64,000 nt of DNA from an uncultured Collinsella sp. Its GTDB lineage: Bacteria > Actinomycetota > Coriobacteriia > Coriobacteriales > Coriobacteriaceae. Positions within the stretch are counted from its first letter, which is position 1. Every line of letters starts with the position of its first letter. Under the pieces are notes generated by a model. The model was not told the DNA's origin. It did not search any database and worked only from the letters and a program-made list of their open reading frames with translations. Below are positions 7,969 to 16,377 of the stretch, piece by piece. The position numbers and the translations under genes are program-made. The stretch spans positions 1 through 64,000 of the forward strand of contig CATXJW010000007.1 of assembly GCA_958370325.1 (NCBI GenBank), given 5' to 3'.

Positions 7969-9237
7969 ATGAATACCGAGCTGTTTGATATCAAGATTCG
8001 CGCCGTCGAGGGTGGCGTTACGGCTGCGGCTGGTTTTAAGGCCGCAGGTATACACGCTGGGTTCCGCAAGAACCCCGAGCGTCTGGATTACGCGCTCGTC
8101 GTGCCCGATAAACCCTGTCCCGGTGCCGGCGTGTTTACCACCAATCGCTTTTGCGCGGCGCCCGTGCAGGTGAGCCGTGCCAACCTGGGCGGTGCCGACA
8201 AGGGCTACGGTATCATCGCCGGCGTTTCGGTCAACTCTGGCAATGCCAACGCCGCCACGGGTGAGACCGGCCTTGCATGCGCGCGCGAGACGTGCAGCAT
8301 CGCATCGCAGGTCATCGGCTGCGAGCCCCAGCAGATTCTGGTTGCCTCCACGGGTGTGATTGGCCAGATTCTGCCGATCGACACGTTTGAGACCGCCATT
8401 CCTGCTGCCTACGAGGCGCTCTCCGCCCACGGTGGCGCCGATGCCGCTCGCGCCATCATGACGACCGACACGCACTCCAAGGAGTACGCCGTATCCTACG
8501 TCAGTGAGGCTGCGGGTCATGCGGGCAATGTCTATACGGTAGGCGGAATGTGCAAGGGCTCGGGCATGATCATGCCCAACATGGCCACCATGATCGCAGT
8601 TATCACCACCGATGCCCCCGTCGAGCCTGCGGCACTTCATGCCCTGCTGCTCTCGACCGTCAAGCAGACCTTTAACAAGGTAACGGTCGATTCCGACACC
8701 TCGACCAACGACACCTGCATCATGCTTGCCTCTGGCGCTGCTGCCGCAGATGCCGAGCCTATCGTCGAGGGCTCCGATGCCTTTGACGAGTTGGCGTTTG
8801 CCGTACACGAGGTGTGCGAGAGCCTGGCGCGCAATATCGCCGCCGATGGTGAGGGCGCATCCAAGCTTGTTACGGTCAACGTTACCGGCGCCGTGAACGA
8901 CGAGGAGGCCGATATCGCCGCCCGTGCCGTTGCCAACTCGCCGCTCGTTAAGACCTGCATCGCCGGCCACGACTGCAACTGGGGCCGCGTTGCTATGGCG
9001 CTTGGCAAGTGCGGCGTGAAGTTTAATCAGGAAGACGTTTCCATCGACATGATGGGCATGCCCGTCTGCCGCGATGGCCTGACCGTTCCCTTTGACGAGG
9101 ACGAGGCTCTGCGACGTTTTGAGGCGGCCGAGATCGTGATCTCGGCCGACCTGGGCGCAGGCGACGCGGCGACCACCGTGTGGACCTGCGACCTCACGCA
9201 TGAGTACATCTCCATCAACGGCGACTACCGTTCCTAG
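7969..9237 (+). CDS. argJ: Bifunctional ornithine acetyltransferase / N-acetylglutamate synthase
   Basis: ArgJ transfers the acetyl group from N-acetylornithine to glutamate, recycling acetyl in ornithine synthesis; many members also use acetyl-CoA. It has 422 residues. The self-cleavage site Ala206-Thr207 lies in MIMPNMATMIAV; after cleavage the Thr is the nucleophile and the two chains stay together. The C-terminal block GHDCNWGRVAMALG is also conserved. A single gene cannot reveal mono- versus bifunctionality, and no separate argA or argE is seen here. AAGGAG lies upstream of the ATG. Confidence 0.96.
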   Translation: MNTELFDIKIRAVEGGVTAAAGFKAAGIHAGFRKNPERLDYALVVPDKPCPGAGVFTTNRFCAAPVQVSRANLGGADKGYGIIAGVSVNSGNANAATGETGLACARETCSIASQVIGCEPQQILVASTGVIGQILPIDTFETAIPAAYEALSAHGGADAARAIMTTDTHSKEYAVSYVSEAAGHAGNVYTVGGMCKGSGMIMPNMATMIAVITTDAPVEPAALHALLLSTVKQTFNKVTVDSDTSTNDTCIMLASGAAAADAEPIVEGSDAFDELAFAVHEVCESLARNIAADGEGASKLVTVNVTGAVNDEEADIAARAVANSPLVKTCIAGHDCNWGRVAMALGKCGVKFNQEDVSIDMMGMPVCRDGLTVPFDEDEALRRFEAAEIVISADLGAGDAATTVWTCDLTHEYISINGDYRS

Positions 9238-9318
9238 ATTCCAGGCACGCTGCGCATCTTGCCGCGATTGCGGACAGCGGAGCACGGCGCGATAACGATA
9301 CGAAAGACGAGGCAGATT

Positions 9319-10299
9319 ATGAAATTCGCACGCGATTGTCGTTCGAGCGAATCCAACGAAGCGACCGCGCAGCTGCTGTTCGAGGCACTGCCGTGGATTA
9401 AAAACCTGACCGGCAAGACGGTTGTTATCAAATATGGCGGAGCAGCCATGGTCGACGAGCAGCTGCGCCGCGATGTGATGAGCGACATCGTGCTGCTCAA
9501 GATCATCGGCATGCGCCCTGTTATCGTGCACGGTGGCGGCAAGGCCATCAACGAGGCGCTTAGCCACTACGACATCCCCGTCGAGTTTAAGAACGGCCAG
9601 CGCGTGACCACGCCGGCGACCATGGATATCGTGCGCGAGGTGCTGGGCGGTAAGGTCAACCAGGAGCTGGTCGCGGCGCTCAACCATCACGGCAACCTGG
9701 CCGTGGGCGTTTCGGGCAGCGATGCCGGTACGCTCATCGCCGAGCCGCTCGACCCCGAACTCGGCCGCGTAGGCAAGGTCACGCACGTCAACACCGACTA
9801 TATCGAGCGCCTGCTCGATAGCGAGTACATCCCCGTCATCGCTACCGTCGCGGCGGGGGAGGACGGCGGTTTCTTCAACATCAACGCCGATACCGCCGCC
9901 GGTGCCGTTGCGGCGGCGCTGCATGCGCATAAGGCGATCTTTTTGACCGACGTCGACGGCCTGTACAAGGACTTTAGCGATAAAGACTCACTCATCTCCA
10001 ACCTAACGCTCGACGAGGTTAACGAAATGCTCTACGGCGGCGAGGTCGATAAGGGCATGATTCCCAAGCTGCGTGCGGCCGTCGATGCGCTTACCGGCGG
10101 CGTATTTCGTGCCCACATCATTAACGGTACTACGCCGCATTCGCTGCTCCTGGAGCTACTGACCGATGCCGGCGTCGGCACCGTGATCCATTCCACTGAG
10201 ACGGCTTACGAGTTCGATACGCATCCGCATCCGCTTTCGACGTTTGCTGCGCGTCTGACCGAGAACCTCGATGAGGTCGAGAAGCTTCAGACGGTCTAG
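9319..10299 (+). CDS. argB: Acetylglutamate kinase
   Basis: This kinase phosphorylates N-acetylglutamate, the second step of the pathway and the usual point of arginine feedback. It has 326 residues. The nucleotide-binding VVIKYGGAAM, the substrate loop VIVHGGGKAIN, and FNINADTAAGAVA are typical of amino-acid kinases. I start at 9319, after GACGAGGCAG, because the 20 extra residues from 9259 are basic, unconserved and have no ribosome site. The N-terminus with a long helix before the kinase core could be of the arginine-sensitive hexameric type; that is inference. Confidence 0.95.
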   Translation: MKFARDCRSSESNEATAQLLFEALPWIKNLTGKTVVIKYGGAAMVDEQLRRDVMSDIVLLKIIGMRPVIVHGGGKAINEALSHYDIPVEFKNGQRVTTPATMDIVREVLGGKVNQELVAALNHHGNLAVGVSGSDAGTLIAEPLDPELGRVGKVTHVNTDYIERLLDSEYIPVIATVAAGEDGGFFNINADTAAGAVAAALHAHKAIFLTDVDGLYKDFSDKDSLISNLTLDEVNEMLYGGEVDKGMIPKLRAAVDALTGGVFRAHIINGTTPHSLLLELLTDAGVGTVIHSTETAYEFDTHPHPLSTFAARLTENLDEVEKLQTV

Positions 10300-10368
10300 C
10301 CGACCCGCAGCCGCCTCATTTCTGCACCCATAGGCCTGCGCCGTCCGGCGCTCAACGAAAGGCATCCC

Positions 10369-11652
10369 ATGTCACTTGCAGCTCAGCAATCGCTTGAATC
10401 CCATTACGTTATGCATACCTTTGGCCGCTCTCCGGTCGAGTTTGTCGAGGGTCACGGCATGAAGCTCACCGGCGACGATGGTCGTGAGTACCTTGACTTT
10501 CTTGCCGGCATCGGCGTGTGCAGCCTAGGTCATGGCGACCCGGCTGTGCTCTCGGCGCTCGAGGCACAGACCAAAAAGCTCATGCATGTCTCCAATTACT
10601 TCTACATCGAGCAGCGTGGACAGGTCGCGGCGCTGCTGTCCAAGCTTGCTAACGACGACGTAGATGGTGCACGCGTGCTTGCCGATGCCATTGCCGCCGG
10701 CGATGAGACCACGGCAGCTGCTCTTGGTGCCCCGGCTGCGGACGAGCAGGTGTGGGAGACCTTCTTTGCCAACTCCGGCGCCGAGGCCAACGAGGGCTCG
10801 ATGAAGCTCGCGCGCCTGTACGCCAAGCGTGCCGGTAACGGCGGCAACACTATCGTGTGCATGCGCGGCGGCTTCCACGGCCGTACGCTCGAGACCATTG
10901 CCGCCACCATGCAGGATTGGCTGCAGGATAGTTTCCGCCCGCTGCCGGGTGGCTTTGTGGCCTGCACGCCCAACGATATCGATGAACTGCGTGCGATCTT
11001 TAAGCAGCTGGGGAGCGAAATTTGTGCCGTGATGCTCGAGCCGATTCAGGGCGAGAGCGGTGTGCACCCCATGACCGAGGAGTTTATGGCGGCAGCGCGC
11101 GACCTGGCACACGAAGTGAGCGCCGTGCTTATCGCCGACGAGGTCCAGTGCGGCATCTTCCGCTCCGGCAAGACGTTCGCTTACCAGACCTATGGCGTGG
11201 AGCCCGACATCATGAGTCTTGCCAAGGGCATCGCCGACGGCGTTCCCATGGGCGCCGTGGTGGCAAAGAAGGAGATCGCCGACGTGTTTAAGCCCGGCGA
11301 TCACGGTTCGACTTTTGGCGGTAGCTGCTTGGCCATCGCGGCGTGCGCAGCGACGCTCTCCGCGCTCGTGCGCGGCGATTATGCCGACCATGCTGCCAAG
11401 GTAGGCGCCTATATGGAGCAGGCGCTGGTTAAGCTTCCGCATGTGGTAGAGGTGCGTGGCCGTGGCCTGATGCTCGGCTGCGACCTGGATGATGCCGCGG
11501 GCGACGCGCATGATATTGTTGCCCGCGCGCTGGCCGCCGGTGCCGTGACTAACGCTACGGGTGCCCATACGCTGCGTTTCCTGCCGCCGCTCGTCTGCGA
11601 GGAATCCGACGTGGACAGTCTGATCGAGATCCTGTCGGGTGTCTTGGGCTAA
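10369..11652 (+). CDS. argD: Acetylornithine aminotransferase
   Basis: This PLP enzyme (class III aminotransferase) makes N-acetylornithine from the semialdehyde. It has 427 residues. The PLP Lys is K286 in SLAKGIADGVPMGA. FANSGAEANEGSMKLAR and VLIADEVQCGIFRSG are conserved. Between NYFYIEQRGQVAALLSKL and VWETFFANSG there is an extra stretch of about 30 Ala/Asp-rich residues absent from most ArgD proteins. It is likely a surface loop and should be checked in relatives. This is the last arg gene here: argF, argG and argH are not next to it, so the local product is ornithine. Confidence 0.95.
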   Translation: MSLAAQQSLESHYVMHTFGRSPVEFVEGHGMKLTGDDGREYLDFLAGIGVCSLGHGDPAVLSALEAQTKKLMHVSNYFYIEQRGQVAALLSKLANDDVDGARVLADAIAAGDETTAAALGAPAADEQVWETFFANSGAEANEGSMKLARLYAKRAGNGGNTIVCMRGGFHGRTLETIAATMQDWLQDSFRPLPGGFVACTPNDIDELRAIFKQLGSEICAVMLEPIQGESGVHPMTEEFMAAARDLAHEVSAVLIADEVQCGIFRSGKTFAYQTYGVEPDIMSLAKGIADGVPMGAVVAKKEIADVFKPGDHGSTFGGSCLAIAACAATLSALVRGDYADHAAKVGAYMEQALVKLPHVVEVRGRGLMLGCDLDDAAGDAHDIVARALAAGAVTNATGAHTLRFLPPLVCEESDVDSLIEILSGVLG

Positions 11653-11677
11653 CGCGGCGCAATAACTCAATTTTGAC

Positions 11678-11740
11678 CGGGTTCCGGACTGCGGACGTGC
11701 CATATGCGGCACGATTCGGCGGTCTGGAGCCCGTTTTGCC
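11678..11740 (+). terminator. Terminator of the arg operon
   Basis: CGGGTTCCGGACTGC at 11678 pairs with GCGGTCTGGAGCCCG at 11719-11733, with an inner GTGC/GCAC stem. TTTTG follows. Confidence 0.75.
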
Positions 11741-11788
11741 TTAGATTTGCTAAGGCAGGGAGACCTGCTGGTCAAAAAACATCAAATA

Positions 11789-11965
11789 TGAGTACTGTTA
11801 CCGATTTGGTAGCAGCAATTTTGGACTAATAAGGCCAGATAGCAAGTCGAAATGGCGATGAATGCACGATTTTGATCCAGCTGTTAGTCCTTATAATGGA
11901 CATATGTTACGTAACTTAAGCAAATACTATCTTTTGATATGTTGTAAGCAAGGTAGCAGTACTCA
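11789..11965. repeat. AT-rich segment bounded by inverted TGAGTACTGYTACC
   Basis: TGAGTACTGTTACC at 11789-11802 is repeated in inverted form (GGTAGCAGTACTCA) at 11952-11965, with one mismatch. The 149 bases between are AT-rich compared with the surroundings and hold a second small inversion, GGACTAA / TTAGTCC, near 11820 and 11876. No gene fits. It could be a small mobile or regulatory element, or paired operator sites. Confidence 0.55.
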
Positions 11966-12010
11966 TTTTTGCCATTTTTTGGCCACGGCCTTTGTGACGG
12001 ACGTGCTGGC

Positions 12011-12451
12011 GGGTTCGAATCCCTCTGCGATGGGCCCAAAAATGAAAGGCTCCCATAGCTGGGAGCCTATCAAATCAGTGGTGGGCGATGAGGGATGTCG
12101 CGTGCGGCTGACGCCGCCCGCTCTCGCTTCGGGCCTACGGCCCTCGCGTGCTGCGCTGGAAAACGCTTCGCGTTTCCTCAGCTTCGCACCCTTTCGGGTT
12201 CGAATCCCTCTGCGATGGGCCCGAAAAAAGAAAGGCCTCCAGTGATGGAGGCCTAACAAATCAGTGGTGGGCGATGAGGGATGTCCGCGTGCGGCTGGCG
12301 CCGCCCGCGCCCCGCTTCGTCGCTCCGCTCCTCGCGTGCTGCGCTGGAAAACGCTTCGCGTTTCCTCAGCTCCGCACCCTTTCGGGTTCGAATCCCTCTG
12401 CGATGGGCCCAAAAAAGAAAGGCCCCCATAGCTGGGAGCCTATCAAATCAG
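12011..12451 (-). repeat. Tandem 186-bp repeats made of tRNA-Val 3' end, terminator and T-arm inversion
   Basis: On the minus strand the tRNA-Val 3' end (CATCGCCCACCACTGATTTG) recurs behind the real gene, at 12265-12282 and 12079-12096, 187 and 186 bases apart. Each copy is followed by an intrinsic terminator with its own stem sequence (GGCTCCCAGC..., GGCCTCCATC..., GGCTCCCAGC...). Then comes GGGCCCATCGCAGAGGGATT, an inverted T-arm-like block, and the hairpin GAAACGCGAAGCGTTTTC. Repeated use of the tRNA 3' end resembles serial insertion or duplication at an attachment site. The array fills most of the 11.7-12.45 kb gap. Confidence 0.8.
12423..12450 (-). terminator. Terminator of tRNA-Val
   Basis: On the minus strand, directly after the tRNA, GGCTCCCAGC-TATG-GGGGCC is followed by TTTCTTTTTT (plus-strand A-run from 12412). 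Confidence 0.75.
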
Positions 12452-12527
12452 TGGTGGGCGATGAGGGATTCGAACCCCCAGCCTTGTGCGTGTAAAGCAC
12501 CTGCGCTAACCGTTGCGCCAATCGCCC
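12452..12527 (-). tRNA. tRNA-Val (anticodon TAC)
   Basis: The acceptor stem GGGCGAT pairs with ATCGCCC, the discriminator is A and CCA is encoded. The anticodon loop TTTACAC gives TAC. The T-arm is GGGGGTTCGAATCCCTC. A TATACT box lies on the minus strand at about 12544-12539, just upstream. Confidence 0.93.
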
Positions 12528-12714
12528 GTGCGGAGAGAGTATAGCAAAACAATCGCCTCATTCATCTCATATCCATTAAAGGTAACCGGCGCGTGTCACA
12601 GCGGAGCTGATTCAGTTGAGATTGCCTGAACATTCCGCCCCTCTTTACGCCCTCGGGTATACTCAAAAGCTACTGATTCGATTTGATGCCCAGCAACAGC
12701 AGAGGGGATAGTAT

Positions 12715-14595
12715 ATGTGCGGTTTTGTCGGTTTTGTCGGTGGGACGGATAACCAATCCGAGGTGCTCACCAAGATGATGGACCGCATTGTCCATCGCGG
12801 TCCCGACATGGGCGGTCAGTTTATTGACGGCCGCGTTGCCCTCGGCTTCCGCCGCCTGTCGATCCTCGACCTGACCGAGGCTGGCGCCCAACCCATGGCC
12901 AACGAGGACGGTAGCGTCGTCATTGTCTTCAACGGCGAGATCTACAACTTCCAGGAGCTTCGCTCCGAGCTCGAGGCCAAGGGCTATAAGTTCCACTGCG
13001 GCGCCGACACCGAGAGCCTCCTGCACGGCTATGAGGAGTGGGGCGAGGCGGTACTCGATCGCTTGCGCGGTATGTACGCCTTCGTCATCTGGGACAAGAA
13101 GAAGAACAAGCTTTTTGGCGCCCGCGATATCTTTGGCATCAAGCCGCTCTACTACTATCCCATGGCCGATGCGGGCGACGGCGCTCCGGGCGTGCTCTTT
13201 GGTTCCGAGATCAAGAGCTTCCTGGACTACCCGCACTTCCACAAGGCGGTCAACAAAAAGGCCCTGCGTCCGTACATGACGCTGCAGTATTCGGCAACCG
13301 AGGAGACCTTCTTCGAGGGTGTCTACAAGCTGCCGCCGGCGCATTACTTTACCGTAGACATCCCGACCGGCAAGATGAACATCGAGCGCTACTGGGATTG
13401 CGATTACTCTGCCGTCGAGAAGCCGTTCGAAGAGTATGTCGATGAGCTGGACGAGGTCGTGCACGAGAGCGTCGAGGCCCATCGCATCGCCGACGTCAAG
13501 GTCGCGTCGTTCCTCTCCGGTGGCGTCGACTCCAGCTACATCGCCGCTTGCCTCATGCCCGACAAGACCTTCTCGGTGGGCTTTGACTACAAGAATTTCA
13601 ACGAGACCAACTACGCCAAGGAACTTTCTGACAAGCTCGGCGTCGAGAATGTCCGCAAGATGATTACCGCCGACGAGTTCTTCGGTGCGCTCGAGGACAT
13701 CCAGTATCACATGGACGAGCCGCAGTCCAACCTGTCTTCCGTGCCGCTGTGGTTCTTGGCCGAGATGGCCCGCAAGGACGTCACCGTCGTGCTTTCGGGC
13801 GAAGGTGCCGACGAGCTCTTTGGCGGCTACGCCTACTACGAGGACACGGTCCCGGTCCGCAAGTACAAAAAGATGGTGCCGCTGCCCATCCGTCGCGCGC
13901 TCGGTAACCTGGCGTTGCATATGCCGTACTTCAAGGGACATAACTTCCTGGTCAAGGGTGCCGAGATCCCTGAGAAGTCGTTCCTGGGACAGGCTCTGGT
14001 ATGGCCGGAGCGCGAGGTCGACGGCGTGCTCAAGCCCGAGTACAACACCGGCGATGGCGCCTTCGAGCTTGCCGCTCCCATCTATGCGCGCGTGAAGGGT
14101 CAGCCCGAGCTGGTCAAGAAGCAGTACCTGGACATGAACATGTGGCTCCCGGGCGACATTCTGCTCAAGGCCGACAAGATGTGCATGGCGCACTCGCTGG
14201 AGCTGCGCGTGCCCTTCCTGGACCGCAAAGTCATGGAGTTCGCCGAGCACATTCCCGACCGCTACCGCATCAACGAGAACGGCAACAAACAGGTACTCCG
14301 CCACGCTGCCAACAAGTCACTGCCCGATGAGTGGGCCACCCGTCCCAAGGTGGGCTTCCCGGTGCCGATTGTCTACTGGCTGCGCGAGCAAAAGTGGTAC
14401 GACTATGTCAAGGAGTACTTCACCGCGCCGTGGGCAAGCGAGTTCTTCGATACCGACGAGCTCATGCACCTGCTCGATCTGCACTTTGCGGGCAAGGGCG
14501 ATTTCCAGCGCAAGATCTATACGCCGCTCGTGTTCCTGGTGTGGTACAAGCGCTTCTTTATCGACGAGGACCAGCCCGCTGTTCAGGCTGCCTAG
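12715..14595 (+). CDS. asnB: Asparagine synthase (glutamine-hydrolysing)
   Basis: This enzyme makes asparagine from aspartate, ATP and glutamine. It has 626 residues. The start MCGFVGFVGG exposes Cys2, the class II glutaminase nucleophile, after Met removal. The C-terminal synthetase domain has the PP-loop SFLSGGVDSSYIAA near residue 265 and the conserved SGEGADELFGGY near 360. It is transcribed divergently from tRNA-Val with its own terminator, so it is probably a single-gene unit. Asparagine is also charged by asnS at 55.2 kb, so no indirect Asn-tRNA route is required. Confidence 0.96.
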   Translation: MCGFVGFVGGTDNQSEVLTKMMDRIVHRGPDMGGQFIDGRVALGFRRLSILDLTEAGAQPMANEDGSVVIVFNGEIYNFQELRSELEAKGYKFHCGADTESLLHGYEEWGEAVLDRLRGMYAFVIWDKKKNKLFGARDIFGIKPLYYYPMADAGDGAPGVLFGSEIKSFLDYPHFHKAVNKKALRPYMTLQYSATEETFFEGVYKLPPAHYFTVDIPTGKMNIERYWDCDYSAVEKPFEEYVDELDEVVHESVEAHRIADVKVASFLSGGVDSSYIAACLMPDKTFSVGFDYKNFNETNYAKELSDKLGVENVRKMITADEFFGALEDIQYHMDEPQSNLSSVPLWFLAEMARKDVTVVLSGEGADELFGGYAYYEDTVPVRKYKKMVPLPIRRALGNLALHMPYFKGHNFLVKGAEIPEKSFLGQALVWPEREVDGVLKPEYNTGDGAFELAAPIYARVKGQPELVKKQYLDMNMWLPGDILLKADKMCMAHSLELRVPFLDRKVMEFAEHIPDRYRINENGNKQVLRHAANKSLPDEWATRPKVGFPVPIVYWLREQKWYDYVKEYFTAPWASEFFDTDELMHLLDLHFAGKGDFQRKIYTPLVFLVWYKRFFIDEDQPAVQAA

Positions 14596-14621
14596 CCTCG
14601 GCTTACGAACGCCTGCGCGTA

Positions 14622-14645
14622 ACGGCTCCTCCGGGAGCCGTTTTT
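14622..14645 (+). terminator. Terminator of asnB
   Basis: ACGGCTCC-TCC-GGGAGCCGT forms a compact hairpin, followed by TTTT. Confidence 0.85.
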
Positions 14646-14707
14646 GCGTGGGTGCGTTTCAGTTACTATAAAAACCGTCCCTGCCAAGTGGCTGAGAAAG
14701 GTGAAAG

Positions 14708-16270
14708 ATGCACCATTCGGATTCCGCGACCGTGACCACGGTCGATACGCTTGCCAAGCTTCTCGATGTGTGCGGCGAGCTGTGCGCATCAGAGCAGGTT
14801 GACGAGCGTGCCGTGACCGGCTGCTCGTTTGATTCGCGTGCGGTCTCGGCAGGTGACGTGTTCTTTTGCAAAGGTGCTGCCTTTAAGCCCGCGTTTTTGA
14901 GCATGGCGCTCGATGCGGGCGCCGTCGCATTTGTGTGCGAGGGGTCGCTGGTCGAGTCTCTGGAGCCGCTGGCGCAGGAGAGCGGTGCTGCGATGCTGGT
15001 TGTTGATAGCGTTCGCACGGCCATGGCCCTGTTGCCGCCGGAGGTCTACGACCGTCCCGACCACGACGTCAAGATCGTGGGCATCACCGGTACCAAGGGA
15101 AAGACCACGGCCGCTTTTATGCTTCAGTCCATCATCAAGGCAGCGGGCGAATCCTGCGGCATGATCGGCTCGGTGAGTACCGACGATGGCATCGAGTGCT
15201 ACGAGAGCACCAATACTACGCCCGAGGCCCCCGAGGTCTGGCGCCATATCGCCAACTGCCGTGAGTCCGGTCGCCAGTCCATGGTCATGGAGGTCTCGAG
15301 CCAGGCTCTCAAGTACCAACGCGTCGAGAATCTGCCGTTTGACGTGGCGTGCTTCCTCAACATCGGCCGCGACCACATCTCGCCGATCGAACATCCCACG
15401 TTTGAGGATTATTTTGAGAGCAAACTCAGGATTTTTGACCAGGCAAAGACCGCCGTGGTGAATCTGGGCACCGAAGAGGTCGACCGTGTGCTGGAGGCAG
15501 CGTCGACGGCCGAGCGCTTGGTGACCGTTGGCGTCGAGCATCCCGAGGCAAGCCTGTGGGCAAGCGATGTCCGCATGGTCGGCTTTAACATCGAGTTTAA
15601 CCTGCATGGCCTGTGTGCCGACGAGTCCGAGGCGGGGGAGAAGGTCCTGCTGGGCATCGCGGGCGATTTTAACGTGGAAAACGCGCTGGTCGCTATCGCC
15701 GCTGCGCACGAGATCGGCATCGGTATCGAGGCTATCAAGAAGGGCCTCTCCAAACTGCGTGTGCCGGGCCGTATGGAGGTCGTGGAGTCGAAGGACGGTC
15801 GCGTGATCTGTGTCGTAGACTACGCGCACAACCAGCTTTCGTTCCGTTCGCTTTTCTCGTCGGTCAAGCGCGCGTTTCCCACTAGTCCAGTCATTGCAGT
15901 GTTTGGCGCTGCCGGCGGCAAGGCGCAGGAGCGCCGCGAGCAGCTTCCGCGCGAGGCCGCACCATATTCCGACCTGATGATTTTTGCCAACGAGGACCCG
16001 GCTCACGAGGACCCGATGAAGGTCTGTCGCGAGCTTGCCGAACATGTTCCCGACGATACGCCGAACAAGATCATCCTCGATCGCGAAGCCGCTGTGCTTG
16101 CGGCGTTCAAGGCGGCGCGCGAGGAGTACGTCAACCCCGATGCTCCCACCATTGTCTTGCTGCTGGCAAAGGGTGACGAGGAGCTCATGCACGTGGGTGA
16201 CGAGTTCGTGCCCATCGAGAGCGACCTTTCGTTGGCCAATCGCCTGATCGATGTTACCCAGTTTGACTAA
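14708..16270 (+). CDS. murE: UDP-N-acetylmuramyl-tripeptide synthetase (MurE)
   Basis: This cytosolic Mur ligase adds the third amino acid to UDP-MurNAc-L-Ala-D-Glu. It has 520 residues and three domains: N-terminal (CSFDSRAVSAGDVFF), central ATPase with GTKGKTT at 128-134, and a C-terminal ligase domain. The substrate loop reads NEDPAHEDP (428-436), where meso-diaminopimelate enzymes carry DNPR; Lys-type enzymes carry DNPA. The replacement of Arg by Ala argues against diaminopimelate and for lysine or ornithine. The family is sure, the diamino acid is inference. AAAGGTG precedes the ATG. Confidence 0.92.
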   Translation: MHHSDSATVTTVDTLAKLLDVCGELCASEQVDERAVTGCSFDSRAVSAGDVFFCKGAAFKPAFLSMALDAGAVAFVCEGSLVESLEPLAQESGAAMLVVDSVRTAMALLPPEVYDRPDHDVKIVGITGTKGKTTAAFMLQSIIKAAGESCGMIGSVSTDDGIECYESTNTTPEAPEVWRHIANCRESGRQSMVMEVSSQALKYQRVENLPFDVACFLNIGRDHISPIEHPTFEDYFESKLRIFDQAKTAVVNLGTEEVDRVLEAASTAERLVTVGVEHPEASLWASDVRMVGFNIEFNLHGLCADESEAGEKVLLGIAGDFNVENALVAIAAAHEIGIGIEAIKKGLSKLRVPGRMEVVESKDGRVICVVDYAHNQLSFRSLFSSVKRAFPTSPVIAVFGAAGGKAQERREQLPREAAPYSDLMIFANEDPAHEDPMKVCRELAEHVPDDTPNKIILDREAAVLAAFKAAREEYVNPDAPTIVLLLAKGDEELMHVGDEFVPIESDLSLANRLIDVTQFD

Positions 16271-16377
16271 TGAACCATGATGGCGAAGGCGCCCTGAGTG
16301 CGCTGTCGCCATAAACGTGTTCCCTCAATCAAAACATGCCGTCCAAGCCCAAACCCTTCTACGTAAACGGAGTAACC

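Noticed and set aside
7885..9930. Antisense open frame of 681 codons across argJ and argB
   Set aside because: It is the complement of two clear enzymes. GC-rich third positions keep antisense frames open. The predicted protein is His/Arg/Gly-rich with no family pattern.
11862..12544. Several open frames across the tRNA-Val repeat array
   Set aside because: They encode translated tRNA and terminator repeats; frames differ between copies.
12670..14304. Antisense open frame of 544 codons across asnB
   Set aside because: Same cause; asnB has Cys2 and the PP-loop on the plus strand.
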